33,017 nt of DNA from Deltaproteobacteria bacterium (GTDB taxonomy: Bacteria; Desulfobacterota; DSM-4660; Desulfatiglandales; Desulfatiglandaceae). Under the pieces are notes generated by a model that was given only the letters and a program-made list of their open reading frames with translations, ran no database searches and was not told where the DNA came from. The DNA lies in contig JAFDHL010000011.1 in NCBI GenBank assembly GCA_019308785.1, positions 1 to 33,017 of the forward strand. The letters are read 5' to 3'. Position numbers and translations under genes: made by a program. Shown here one piece after another: positions 24,664-32,870 of the stretch. Each line of letters opens with the position of its first letter. Within the stretch, counting starts at the first letter, position 1.

Positions 24664-24861
24664 CTAAAGAGCCTTCAGGGCATTTCGGAGGCAATCGGTG
24701 CTTTTTGACGTAAGCTCTATCATCAGTCGCACCTGCCCTGCACTCTCATTTTTCCCGGCCTCTTCCAGTTGATCGGCAAACATCTCGTATTCTTCCTGGT
24801 GATGATCATTATGTGTGATCCAGTGTTCTAATCTGATTCTTGCCTTTTCAATAATATCCAT
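24664..24861 (-). CDS. Small His-rich helical protein, likely CooT partner (DUF8180-like)
   Basis: A 65-residue all-helical protein. The N-terminal helix carries LEHWITHNDHHQEEYE with four His that could bind metal, followed by a second helix (QLEEAGKNESAGQVRLMIEL) and a C-terminal LRNALKAL. From memory it resembles the short domain often found next to or fused with CooT; I could not confirm the family name. GGGAGGAA stands before the ATG. Upstream of CooT on the same strand, separated by 250 bases of repeat DNA. Confidence 0.65.
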   Translation of the reverse strand: MDIIEKARIRLEHWITHNDHHQEEYEMFADQLEEAGKNESAGQVRLMIELTSKSTDCLRNALKAL

Positions 24862-24980
24862 AAGCGGTTCCTCCCGTCCCTTTATTCGATATCAAGGTTA
24901 AGAAATGTCATTTAGCTTGTCAATTCATTTTGAGGAATATTAATTCATTTTATAGGGGCGGCAGTTGACTTAAAATATAG

Positions 24981-25216
24981 GGTTCATCCGGTTAATGAGT
25001 ACGCCTCAAGACAACACATGATTGCGAGGTTGAAGGTTGAAGCGGTCTTTTTGTAGTGACTGCTGGAAGGCCTTCGTGATTTCAGGCTGTTATGCCCATA
25101 ACTGCCTGAAATCACCAGGCCGAGAAGCTCGGAATCGAAGAAAAGACTGCTTCAACCTTCCCATCTGCCAACTTTATATCTAAACAGTTTCGTGGTACTC
25201 ATTAACCGGATGAACC
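24981..25216. mobile_element. Fold-back/MITE-like element, nearly palindromic
   Basis: A 236-bp unit with a perfect 22-bp terminal inverted repeat (24981-25002 and 25195-25216, core CATCCGGTTAATGAG). The complementarity continues inside: GAAGGTTGAAGCGGTCTTTT (25032 on) pairs with 25137-25152, and GTGATTTCAGGC (25076 on) with GCCTGAAATCAC (25104-25115). A transcript would fold into one long hairpin. No ORF or clear target-site duplication. It lies 85 bases before the second response regulator. Confidence 0.75.
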
Positions 25217-25301
25217 AAACATAGTTTAAAAACTATTGACTGTATGTATCCATCAGGTTAATATAAATTTATAATCAAAACGCCATAAGGGAGGGGTGAA
25301 T

Positions 25302-25820
25302 ATGGATGATATTCTGAAAGGGAAAAGAGTTCTTATCGTCGATGATGAGCCTGATATTCTTGAGACGTTGTCAGAAATGCTGGAAATGTGTTTTACTGAC
25401 ACTGCCCCCAATTTTGAAACAGCTCAGAAGTTCCTTTTAAAAAATGACTATGATGTTGCCATTTTTGATATTATGGGGGTCAAGGGCTACGATCTCCTGA
25501 AATTAGCAAATAAAAAAGGTATACCCGCCTTAATGCTCACGGCCCATGCCCTCAGTCCCGATAACCTGGTCAGATCCATCAAAGGCGGCGCCCGCTCTTA
25601 TGTCCCTAAAGACAAAATATCCGAAATTACAACCTTCCTGACAGAAATACTGGAGTCTCGTGAAAAAGGCATAGAAAAAGAGGGCACCTGGTTTGCCAGG
25701 CTCAAACCATTTTTTGACAAGAAATTCGGGACTGAATGGAGAGAAGAGCATAAGGAATTCTGGCAAGATTTCGATAAGACATATCGAATCACTAAAGATG
25801 AAATTGAAAAAATAATATAA
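25302..25820 (+). CDS. Small response regulator, paralogue of the one at 12729
   Basis: A 172-residue protein. The receiver has VDDEPD, phospho-acceptor Asp in VAIFDIMGVKGYDLL, LMLTAHA and YVPKDK. As in the paralogue, the loop after the Asp is two residues shorter than usual. The C-terminal tail WFARLKPFFDKKFGTEW then EFW repeats the aromatic pattern and adds a helical extension (KTYRITKDEIEKII). GGGAGGGG lies 6 bases before ATG 25302; the GTG at 25296 is less likely. It converges with a histidine kinase whose stop is 50 bases away, which may be its partner. Confidence 0.87.
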   Translation: MDDILKGKRVLIVDDEPDILETLSEMLEMCFTDTAPNFETAQKFLLKNDYDVAIFDIMGVKGYDLLKLANKKGIPALMLTAHALSPDNLVRSIKGGARSYVPKDKISEITTFLTEILESREKGIEKEGTWFARLKPFFDKKFGTEWREEHKEFWQDFDKTYRITKDEIEKII

Positions 25821-25870
25821 CTCTTGGCGGGTTAATTTGACCGTGCAGGAGGATTTACACCTTCACGGGA

Positions 25871-26776
25871 CTATTTATTATTTTTTAAAGGCACCTCTAC
25901 ACAGAATTTCGCTCCCATTCCCTCATCGCTTTCAAGATACAACTTACCGTTCATGTCCTCTACCAGCACCATCACACCGGCAAGACCCAGTCCATGCCCC
26001 CTGATGGTACAGCTATCTGTGGCACTCATCTGAAAATAACTCTCAAAAATCTTTTTGTGATGTGTTGCAGGTATGCCTTCACCATCATCCTTTACAGAAA
26101 AAACAAGGCATTCATCGTTTTTGTCAACCTCTAATTCCACCCTGCTTTTTCGATATTTCAGGGCATTACTCAGAAGATTTCTCAGAATCTGGATCACCTT
26201 TCCTGAATCCATGTAGAATTCCTGGCGCCATAGCTTATCATCAACAAGGAGCGTAAGACCTTTTTCGTCTAATGCCTCTCTCAGCGCCCGAAGACGAGAG
26301 CAACTTTTTATCTTTTCCGAGACGCTTGCATCAACCAGATCAAAAATCTCCACCAATGCCTGCTCAACCAGACTTGAAACTGTAAAGTTCGTTATGTTGA
26401 CGATCCCTTCCCTGGACCTTCCCAGTTCAAGGGCATCATTCACCAGCATCTGAGTGACCTTGGTGTTCCGCAGTGCTCTCATCAAAACCTTTTCCTGTTT
26501 TTCAGTAACAGGCCCATATTTCTCCTGCTTTTTAATTAGAGCGGTGATCCCGGCATCAATTACTGCCAGTGGGACCTTCAAATCATGAATCAGAAGATCT
26601 AACTTAATCCTTTTTCGGCGCATCAAAGGTTCTCTCCCGTTTCCCTGATCTTTGTTCATCACACCCGATTCAGGTATCGATCCCTTCACCGTTTCTTCTA
26701 TAGTAAGGGAAGAATCGGCAGGATTATTCCCAGGCTTTCGGAATCTATCAAGTAGCTTTGAAAAAAACAAATTCAA
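25871..26776 (-). CDS. Cytoplasmic sensor histidine kinase without sensory domain
   Basis: About 301 residues. The first ~55 are polar and probably disordered. The phosphoacceptor helix has LLIHDLKVPLAVI (His64), the N-box LRNLLSNALKYRK (about Asn204), VKDDGEGIP (229-236), and RGHGLGLAG (259-267). There is no membrane segment, PAS or receiver, so the signal must come from a partner protein. The longest frame begins at TTG 26776 with AAGGGA close upstream; an ATG at about 26659 (MNKDQGNG) is an alternative that keeps the kinase whole. It converges with the response regulator at 25302. Confidence 0.82.
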   Translation of the reverse strand: MNLFFSKLLDRFRKPGNNPADSSLTIEETVKGSIPESGVMNKDQGNGREPLMRRKRIKLDLLIHDLKVPLAVIDAGITALIKKQEKYGPVTEKQEKVLMRALRNTKVTQMLVNDALELGRSREGIVNITNFTVSSLVEQALVEIFDLVDASVSEKIKSCSRLRALREALDEKGLTLLVDDKLWRQEFYMDSGKVIQILRNLLSNALKYRKSRVELEVDKNDECLVFSVKDDGEGIPATHHKKIFESYFQMSATDSCTIRGHGLGLAGVMVLVEDMNGKLYLESDEGMGAKFCVEVPLKNNK

Positions 26777-26975
26777 AAGTCCCTTCTATAGTTTTTGGCC
26801 TTCTTCATGACTAAAGATCTTGAGATCAATATCAGGCTTTTGCCCCGCCGCAGGCGTACTTCCTGTTAATCGAATAACTTTACTCTCGTCAACTTATCGG
26901 TTTGAGGCAAAGCTTGCCCGCCTCGGGCTTGGCTAAACTATATCCGTATATTTCAAATATTATGCTTGTCAAGCA

Positions 26976-27833
26976 CTATCCCTGAAAAATGATCCCCACA
27001 TAGCCCACAAAGCTGCTATCAGGCTGCGTATCATAGCTGGTAGAATATATTATTTTTTCTCCTGTTTTGGCACCCAATTCTTTTGCGGCCGCAATAGCAG
27101 CTCCAGCGGCTCCGGAACAACATGCGTTTTTGTTCCTGAGTGCCTCGTGAATCACACCTTCTCCGTCCATCTCTAACATCAAATCCACTACTTTCTTGTC
27201 ATTCACATTTTTTACCCATTCAACGGCATCTTCACCCACTCCTTTAGGGGTATATCCATAGTTGTAGCCATAGTGAGTAAGGTCCGTGGATCCAAGGACA
27301 ATAGAGCTCCGGCCCATGTTCTTCGATATCTCAACGGCACGCTTTCCAATAGCAAGGGAAGAGGGTCTGGGCGGAACACCGATAGGCACAATCCTGATGC
27401 TGGGAAAGAAATACTTCAGGAACGGAAGCTGCAATTCTATGGTGTTGTCCGGGTCATAACTGGAAGCGGTCTCAACAGTAAAAGGGAATTCCTCTGTCAG
27501 ATTTGCCGCAAGTCCTGAATCTATTTCCAGTTCTCCAAGGGGTGTTTTCCAACGACCTTCCTTCATTATGAAATTGTCGCTTCCCGGATGCAGGTGCCGA
27601 CCGAATATGAGACAAGTATCAGGCTTACTTTTGGAGTTCAGACACTTAATAACGTTGCAGGCGATCTTACCGGAATAAAACCAACCGGCATGAGGGACAA
27701 TGCCACCAACAACGTTCTCACCACTGCCGGGACAGGGAAGCGCCTCATTAGAAAACTCATCAATAATGTCCCGGCAATCTTGTTCTTTGCCCGGATACCA
27801 GGAACCCGCGAAATCAGCCCTTCTAACCTCCAT
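26976..27833 (-). CDS. amrB: Memo-family protein (AmmeMemoRadiSam system protein B)
   Basis: A 285-residue protein of the Memo/AmrB group, related to extradiol ring-cleavage dioxygenases. Visible signatures: RRADFAGSWYPG at the start, GGIVPHAGWFYSG with a metal-ligand His, FGRHLHPGSDNF, SSYDPDNTIELQLPFLKY, VLGSTDLTHYG, and CCSGAAGAAIAAAKELGAK near the end. The ATG at 27833 follows GGGAGG at 8 bases; a GTG at 27842 is less likely. The usual partners AMMECR1 (AmrA) and AmrS are not adjacent; the radical SAM protein at 14938 is a different, PflX-like type. Confidence 0.88.
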   Translation of the reverse strand: MEVRRADFAGSWYPGKEQDCRDIIDEFSNEALPCPGSGENVVGGIVPHAGWFYSGKIACNVIKCLNSKSKPDTCLIFGRHLHPGSDNFIMKEGRWKTPLGELEIDSGLAANLTEEFPFTVETASSYDPDNTIELQLPFLKYFFPSIRIVPIGVPPRPSSLAIGKRAVEISKNMGRSSIVLGSTDLTHYGYNYGYTPKGVGEDAVEWVKNVNDKKVVDLMLEMDGEGVIHEALRNKNACCSGAAGAAIAAAKELGAKTGEKIIYSTSYDTQPDSSFVGYVGIIFQG

Positions 27834-27862
27834 GGGATACACCTCCCTTTCAATTGACCCTG

Positions 27863-27908
27863 CCCGCCGTCCGGCAGGCGGGGATTGGCAATTGGCAATT
27901 GGCGATTG
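27863..27908. repeat. GC-rich palindrome followed by a 7-base tandem repeat
   Basis: CCCGCC...GGCGGG palindrome (27863-27882), then ATTGGCA repeated three and a half times (27884-27908, last full unit ATTGGCG). It sits upstream of the Memo-family gene. Confidence 0.75.
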
Positions 27909-28044
27909 ACCAGATGATGAGATATCCCTGAATAGTCACTAATGAATTCGCCTGTTTTCGTCCTTGCCGTGATAAGTATTTGCTGGTATGTAATCCCAAG
28001 CATAAAACAGAAATGCCTGTTTCTTCAATTTTAAGGTAACGCTA

Positions 28045-28689
28045 ATGTTTTTTAATATCGCGGAATATATTGTCAGAATCCCTGTTTTGCTGTTTGCCAT
28101 TACCATACACGAATACGCCCATGGCAGGGCGGCATTGTGGCTGGGAGACCCTACTGCAAAGCACATGGGTCGACTTACCTTGAATCCCCTGCCCCACATT
28201 GACCCTTTCGGGGCGGTCTGCCTTTTCCTCTTTAACTTCGGTTGGGCCAAACCTGTTCCGGTAGATCCCAGGTATTTCAAAAATATCAGGAAAGGCATTA
28301 TCTTCATGGCCCTTTGCGGTCCCTTAGCAAATCTCGCTACAGCATTTCTTGCAGGTATGTTGATCCGTTACCTGCTTTTGCCCTATGAGGTCTATCTAAA
28401 GGCACTGGTGTACCTGATCCTTATGAACATTGGCCTTGGCCTGTTTAACCTCCTGCCCATACCCCCACTTGACGGGTCACATGTTCTGGAAAACATACTC
28501 CCTCCAAAGGCCAGTCATAAGTACCGGGAAATAGGCAGGTACGGGCCCATGGTTTTAATCGGAATAATACTGCTCGATAATTTTGCCCGTACCGGCATCC
28601 TGAACCGGATATTAATCACCCCCATGATTCATCTGGCCCATCTTTTCGCCGGTGACAATCTTTTCCGCCTGCTCAACGTATTAGGATAA
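28045..28689 (+). CDS. Site-2 protease family (M50) membrane metalloprotease
   Basis: A 214-residue intramembrane protease of the short, PDZ-less type (YwhC/MJ0392-like). The zinc motif HEYAHG (His22, Glu23, His26) lies in the first membrane helix, and NLLPIPPLDGS (135-145) provides the third ligand Asp. Further hydrophobic segments lie around residues 87-110, 118-140 and 165-185. Substrates are typically membrane-anchored regulators, but none can be named here. AAGG precedes the ATG. Confidence 0.93.
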   Translation: MFFNIAEYIVRIPVLLFAITIHEYAHGRAALWLGDPTAKHMGRLTLNPLPHIDPFGAVCLFLFNFGWAKPVPVDPRYFKNIRKGIIFMALCGPLANLATAFLAGMLIRYLLLPYEVYLKALVYLILMNIGLGLFNLLPIPPLDGSHVLENILPPKASHKYREIGRYGPMVLIGIILLDNFARTGILNRILITPMIHLAHLFAGDNLFRLLNVLG

Positions 28690-28933
28690 TATATTTGATT
28701 CTTTCGGGTTCGTGGCAGTATGGACATAATTGAAGTTTACAGCGAAGACATTATTTTGACAAGATAGAAATGCCTTTAGTGCTTCCCAAAACAGCTTGGT
28801 CCAATCCTTTGCCCAGACCACAAAGCAGATCGCACTAACGTAGTTATGTCCCGCCAGGCGGGCTTCAATCCTATTGATGCTGGCTATGTTGAGTTATTGA
28901 ACAATTTAAGGACGCTTTATCTACTTTTATAGT
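28690..28933. other. Intergenic DNA before the toxin-antitoxin pair
   Basis: No supported gene. A start-less minus-strand frame (about 28684-28890, with AICFVVWAKDWTKLFWEALK) is open for about 70 codons and may be a remnant; I do not recognise it. A GCCAGGCGGGC motif near 28853 resembles the GC-rich palindromes elsewhere. Confidence 0.35.
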
Positions 28934-28962
28934 TTGACACATTCATGCATATGGTGTAAAAT
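28934..28962 (+). promoter_or_regulatory. Sigma70 promoter of the vapBC operon
   Basis: TTGACA (28934-28939) and TAAAAT (28957-28962) are exactly 17 bases apart, close to consensus. The short palindrome ATGCAT lies in the spacer (28945-28950), a possible antitoxin operator. The antitoxin ATG is 44 bases downstream. Confidence 0.75.
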
Positions 28963-29005
28963 ATCATGAAATCAAATTTTAACTATAGAGGATGGAGGGG
29001 TATAC

Positions 29006-29278
29006 ATGGCCAACTTGCAAATAAAAGGAATTCAAGATGAATTCTATGCAGAGATAAAAAACATGGCATCCGCTGAAAACCGGTCTGTTAGTCAACAAAT
29101 CCTGTTTTTAGTTAGAGAATACCTGTCTAAAAAGACGTATTATCAAACTGCTAAGACACCTGCGCAAGTCCTGTTAGAACTGTCCGGTTCCTGGGAGGAT
29201 GACAGGGACGCAGGGCAGATAATCAATGAGATTAAAGCGGCCCGGAAAAACTCAAAAAAGCTGATCCAGGGATTTTGA
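29006..29278 (+). CDS. Antitoxin of a VapBC-type pair (ribbon-helix-helix, FitA/VapB-like)
   Basis: A 90-residue protein. The N-terminal ~45 residues (MANLQIKGIQDEFYAEIKNM then ENRSVSQQILFLVREYL) have the strand-helix-helix pattern of a ribbon-helix-helix DNA-binding domain. The C-terminal half is acidic then basic and would wrap the toxin. GGAGGGG stands 5 bases before the ATG. It is the first gene of an operon and overlaps the toxin start by one base (TGATG). It should repress its own promoter at 28934. Confidence 0.82.
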   Translation: MANLQIKGIQDEFYAEIKNMASAENRSVSQQILFLVREYLSKKTYYQTAKTPAQVLLELSGSWEDDRDAGQIINEIKAARKNSKKLIQGF

Positions 29279-29694
29279 TGTATTTGCTCGATACAGATAC
29301 GGTTATCTATAGTTTGAAAGACCATGCCGAGGTAAAGAAAAACCTTCGCCGCTGTTTATACGACCCGATAAAAATAAGTGTCATAACCTTAATGGAGCTT
29401 TATTATGGCGCATATAAGTCTCAAAAAATTGAGAGCAACTTAGCCAAAATAAAAACACTGGAAAACTCAATGGAAATTATTCCGCTGGGCAAAGAATCTG
29501 TGGAGGTTTTCGGCATTTATAAGGCGAAATTGGAAAAATCAGGCGAACCCCTTGATGATTTTGATTTAATCCTTGCTTCCTGCGCCCTTTCCCATAATTT
29601 AATTCTTGTGACAAATAATATAAAACACTTTCGGAGGATTGAAGGACTTAAAGTCACAAACTGGACAGAGCATCCTTCTTCTTCCCCCTATTAA
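29278..29694 (+). CDS. PIN-domain toxin, VapC-like
   Basis: A 138-residue PIN-domain ribonuclease, expected to cleave tRNA or rRNA when free of its antitoxin. Acidic active-site positions are visible: Asp5 in YLLDTDTVI, Glu40 in TLMELYYG, and the aspartates of EPLDDFDLILA; VTNNIKHF supplies the C-terminal block. ATG 29278 overlaps the antitoxin stop, showing translational coupling; a TTG one codon earlier is unlikely. The family usually needs magnesium. Confidence 0.88.
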   Translation: MYLLDTDTVIYSLKDHAEVKKNLRRCLYDPIKISVITLMELYYGAYKSQKIESNLAKIKTLENSMEIIPLGKESVEVFGIYKAKLEKSGEPLDDFDLILASCALSHNLILVTNNIKHFRRIEGLKVTNWTEHPSSSPY

Positions 29695-29933
29695 TCAATT
29701 TTCTTTTCAAGCCCAGGCATCCCCGGCAGATTCTCTTCTTCCCTACGTCCTTAGCCCCGCTAAAATCAATCCTATAGGCTATAGCTCTTCCGATAAATCT
29801 ATAACGGCCTGGACATTCCCTGTTTTCTCCCTTTTACCCGATCTAACGTCCATTATTTTTCTATTTTCACATCTCATGATCAAAAACCTCAAGGAAATGG
29901 GACATGGCCAGACAAAACCATAGTACAAAATAG

Positions 29934-30188
29934 CCTTGGCTAATTTGTAGTATCGGCCAAAATAGCCATATAAGATATATCAAAATATATATTATTGAAG
30001 AGTTGATTGAAACGAAATATTCCGACGAAAACATCTCCAAATCGCTTCTATATTACGGTGAACGACTGAACCCAACAAAAGCCACGCAAATCGTAGCCAA
30101 AATAAGAAGGCCCTATGATAAGGGCCGGATTAAAGTAACTGATCCAATTTCCTATTTCCGAAAAAATATCTATTCAAAACGAATATGA
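29934..30188 (+). pseudogene. C-terminal remnant of an unidentified gene
   Basis: The frame opens after a stop at 29931 and runs to TGA 30186-30188, with no ATG and no ribosome binding site. The readable part (YSDENISKSLLYYGERLNPT, then AKIRRPYDKGRIKVTDPISY and FRKN) is Lys/Arg/Tyr-rich and looks like a genuine protein end. The pattern of a C-terminal xNPxxYxRK-like helix recalls replication or phage-type proteins, but I cannot assign it. The stretch before it (29695-29933) shows nothing supportable. Confidence 0.3.
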
Positions 30189-30566
30189 CATCGTATTATC
30201 TTGTCAGAATCTGATAATTTTTTTATTTTTTACTAAAGTACATCCCTGCCAATATAGAAAATAGCGATCTGTGTCTGAAACTGATTTTGAAAAATTCCCA
30301 GGTTTATAATTTGGCAGGTTAAGGTTTTGGGTCAAAATAAAAAAGATGGGGTTTGGTATGCGGGGATTATTAGTAAATGGAATTGGATTGATAGCGATGA
30401 TAGACAGTTTCATTGTATTTATCCGTATCCATCTATCTTCATTTATTGAGTGGTAAACGATTGAATCGAACATAAAGAATTACATTTTTTTCAATATTTT
30501 TTATTTATGGTATTTAAATGGAAAATCATATAATCACTTGTTGGGCATGAAGAAAGGTATTTTAAT
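30189..30566. other. AT-rich intergenic DNA upstream of the restriction-modification gene
   Basis: No gene or RNA is recognised. The composition is much more AT-rich than the flanking core region, with runs such as TTTTTTATTTTTT near 30220 and 30500, consistent with an accessory insertion. The promoter of the methyltransferase gene should be here, but no clear hexamer pair stands out. Confidence 0.4.
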
Positions 30567-32732
30567 TTGAAGGATTTCGGAAAACCAATCTCACAGGACC
30601 TCCTGAATATCGAGGACAAGAATCGATCGAACCTATTCGCTTGGCGCGGGCAGTTCTCTCCTCAGTTGATAGAGTGCCTTCTTAGAGCATACTGCCTGCC
30701 AGGATCGATCATCCTTGATCCGTTCGCCGGAAGTGGTACCGTCTTGTTTGAGGCGGCTAGTATGGGGCTGTCCGCCTTCGGCTTTGAGTTAAACCCCTCA
30801 GCGTGGATTTTTAGCAAGCTGTACGAATTCGCCAATGTTTCCCTCGAGTTACGCGAGCAGGCCATCTTGGAATTGCGTGAAAAAATCGAGGCAGAGTTTC
30901 CTATTATCCTCTTTTCAGAGGAGGAGCTACCCCCTGAAGAGATTGAACAGCGTATCATTCGAATAAGCGAGTCGATTAATGACATGGCAAAGATCCTTTG
31001 TAACGCACTGGTTGTACTCCTCGACATTTATAATAACCGTATCTCCAGCTATCTTGTACAAGGCAGGTTTTTCGCTCTTGCCGAACTGGTTCGCAACCTG
31101 CCCTATTCTGATGGGCTGATTAAAGCCGATCTCCAAGATGCACGTTCTCTCCCTCTTGAGAACCAGTCGGTCGATTTTGTGATTACATCCCCTCCATATA
31201 TCAACGTTTTCAACTACCACCAGAATTACCGACGATCGGTTGAAATTCTGGGATGGGATGTTCTACGTGTCGCACGGTCAGAAATCGGGTCCAATCGGGC
31301 GAACCGTGGGAATAGATTCTTCACGGTTGTCCAGTACTGCATTGACATGGCATATACACTTCAGGAACTGGCCCGAGTTCTGTGGCCTGGAGCAAGAGCA
31401 ATCTTCATCGTTGGATACGAATCGAAGGTTCTTGGCGTTTCTTTCCATAATGCAGATATTGTTGAGCGAATCGCTAGAGATTTGAAAATGTTTGATCTTG
31501 TTCTGCGCCAAAAGCGTACTTTTAGGAACCGTTTCGGTCAAGAGATCCGTGAGGACATTCTGAATCTAAGTAGAAAAGGTTACAGCAATGGTAATGAACT
31601 GGCCACGACTGTGGGGCAGGATGTTGCCTTAGCCGCCTTAGAGTCAGCGACCGCCAAGGTTTCGCTAAAGAACCGGGGGCTGCTCTCTCACGCTGTGTCT
31701 CGTGCCAGAAGTATCGTCGGAACTCCTTTGTTCGACAGTAATTCCTACAGTAACTACCAGACACGCGAATACGTTATGATGGTAAAAGAAGAAGAGGAGG
31801 AATACCCAATGAACAATGCAACTGTGTATCTCCCTACACCACACTTGGCTAAGCTCAATGCTTTACTCAACAATCCAAGACTTCCAGGAGCTGACAAGCC
31901 GCGAGTCACTGAAGCGCTTGAACGTTACAAGCAGTGGATTGCGAAGATGGAGTCGGTTAAACCAGGGCGCAGAGGATCTGTTCAGAAACTTGTCGATGCA
32001 ACGAATCTCTACAAAATGTTTGTCGAGCTTGAATTGATATTTGACAGCCCGGAAGACTTTCTTTATCGACAGAAGGGACAGCTCAAGTTGGACAATACCA
32101 TCCTCGAGGAATTTCTTCCGCAATTGATGTTTCGAGGGCTGAGCCTTCCAGACAGCACCTTCGAGTTTGGGCCACAGAAAACCTTTTCAGGCTTAAGCTT
32201 CACATCTGGTCTATCCAATACTGGCGTGGGCGGTCAGCCAAGTCTCAGATCAAAGGATCAAGATTTTGTGCTTGGCAAACGCCTATTTATGATGACTTCC
32301 TTTGACAAAGATTTCAAGGATGCCGAACATATGGAGGCCCATCTCGGCTACGTTTGTGCCGAATGTAAAACTAATTTGGACAAGACTATGTTCCAAGAGG
32401 CGGTTGCTACCAGCCGTGACCTGAAGATTGCTGTGCCATCATCGCTCTATTTCCTGGTGTGTGAGTTTCTTGATATGACCCCCGTCTCCATAATGTCTAC
32501 GCATATTGATGATGTCCTCATTGTCCGAAAGGCAAAAAGGATGTCATCAAATGTCCGGCAAGAGTACAGAACTGGGAAAGATCGAAGAGCCCATAGGAAC
32601 GAGTATATCAGATTTCTTGAGACCGCGAAGTACCATGCGGATGTTTTTCAGCGGATGATCGACAAAATTCAGACTATTGCTGACGATACCGATCCAACAG
32701 CTGGCAAAGTGTTGAAGAGAGGATACTTCTAA
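30567..32732 (+). CDS. DNA amino-methyltransferase fused in frame to a Bpu10I-like restriction endonuclease
   Basis: A continuous 721-codon frame. Residues 1-414 form an amino-methyltransferase: FAWRGQFSPQLIECLL (motif X region), ILDPFAGSGTVLFEA (motif I, SAM binding, 51-58) and VITSPPYINVFNYHQNYR (motif IV TSPPY 207-211, suggesting N4-cytosine or N6-adenine). Residues 415-721 match, from memory, the Bpu10I-type endonuclease family, with a PD-(D/E)XK-like AECKTNLDKTMFQEA (Glu599, Lys601) and an upstream acidic SKDQDF. The long frame starts at TTG 30567 with AAAGG upstream; no ATG is available. A strong ribosome binding site precedes Met415 (see 31795), so the endonuclease may also be made alone. 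Recognition sequence unknown. Confidence 0.8.
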   Translation: MKDFGKPISQDLLNIEDKNRSNLFAWRGQFSPQLIECLLRAYCLPGSIILDPFAGSGTVLFEAASMGLSAFGFELNPSAWIFSKLYEFANVSLELREQAILELREKIEAEFPIILFSEEELPPEEIEQRIIRISESINDMAKILCNALVVLLDIYNNRISSYLVQGRFFALAELVRNLPYSDGLIKADLQDARSLPLENQSVDFVITSPPYINVFNYHQNYRRSVEILGWDVLRVARSEIGSNRANRGNRFFTVVQYCIDMAYTLQELARVLWPGARAIFIVGYESKVLGVSFHNADIVERIARDLKMFDLVLRQKRTFRNRFGQEIREDILNLSRKGYSNGNELATTVGQDVALAALESATAKVSLKNRGLLSHAVSRARSIVGTPLFDSNSYSNYQTREYVMMVKEEEEEYPMNNATVYLPTPHLAKLNALLNNPRLPGADKPRVTEALERYKQWIAKMESVKPGRRGSVQKLVDATNLYKMFVELELIFDSPEDFLYRQKGQLKLDNTILEEFLPQLMFRGLSLPDSTFEFGPQKTFSGLSFTSGLSNTGVGGQPSLRSKDQDFVLGKRLFMMTSFDKDFKDAEHMEAHLGYVCAECKTNLDKTMFQEAVATSRDLKIAVPSSLYFLVCEFLDMTPVSIMSTHIDDVLIVRKAKRMSSNVRQEYRTGKDRRAHRNEYIRFLETAKYHADVFQRMIDKIQTIADDTDPTAGKVLKRGYF
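31795..31811 (+). promoter_or_regulatory. Internal Shine-Dalgarno and start codon for the endonuclease part
   Basis: AGGAGG (31795-31800) is followed 8 bases later by ATG (31809), inside the methyltransferase-endonuclease frame. The same bases encode the Glu-rich linker (EEEEEYP), so there is no stop between the two parts. This is an ideal spacing for internal initiation of a 307-residue endonuclease. Confidence 0.7.
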
Positions 32733-32870
32733 TAAATGAGGACTGCCCAACAAGGACATAGAGATGGATTGAGAAAAGCTGATGCTTTCCTCAACCACTC
32801 ATGCCCGGCGTTATTTGCTGAGGTTTCGATTACCATTACAATACTTAACTATGAACGCCATGAATGTGAA

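Noticed and set aside
27884-27908. A possible CRISPR array or iteron cluster
   Set aside because: The 7-base ATTGGCA units are directly adjacent without spacers and number only three and a half; no cas or rep gene is near.
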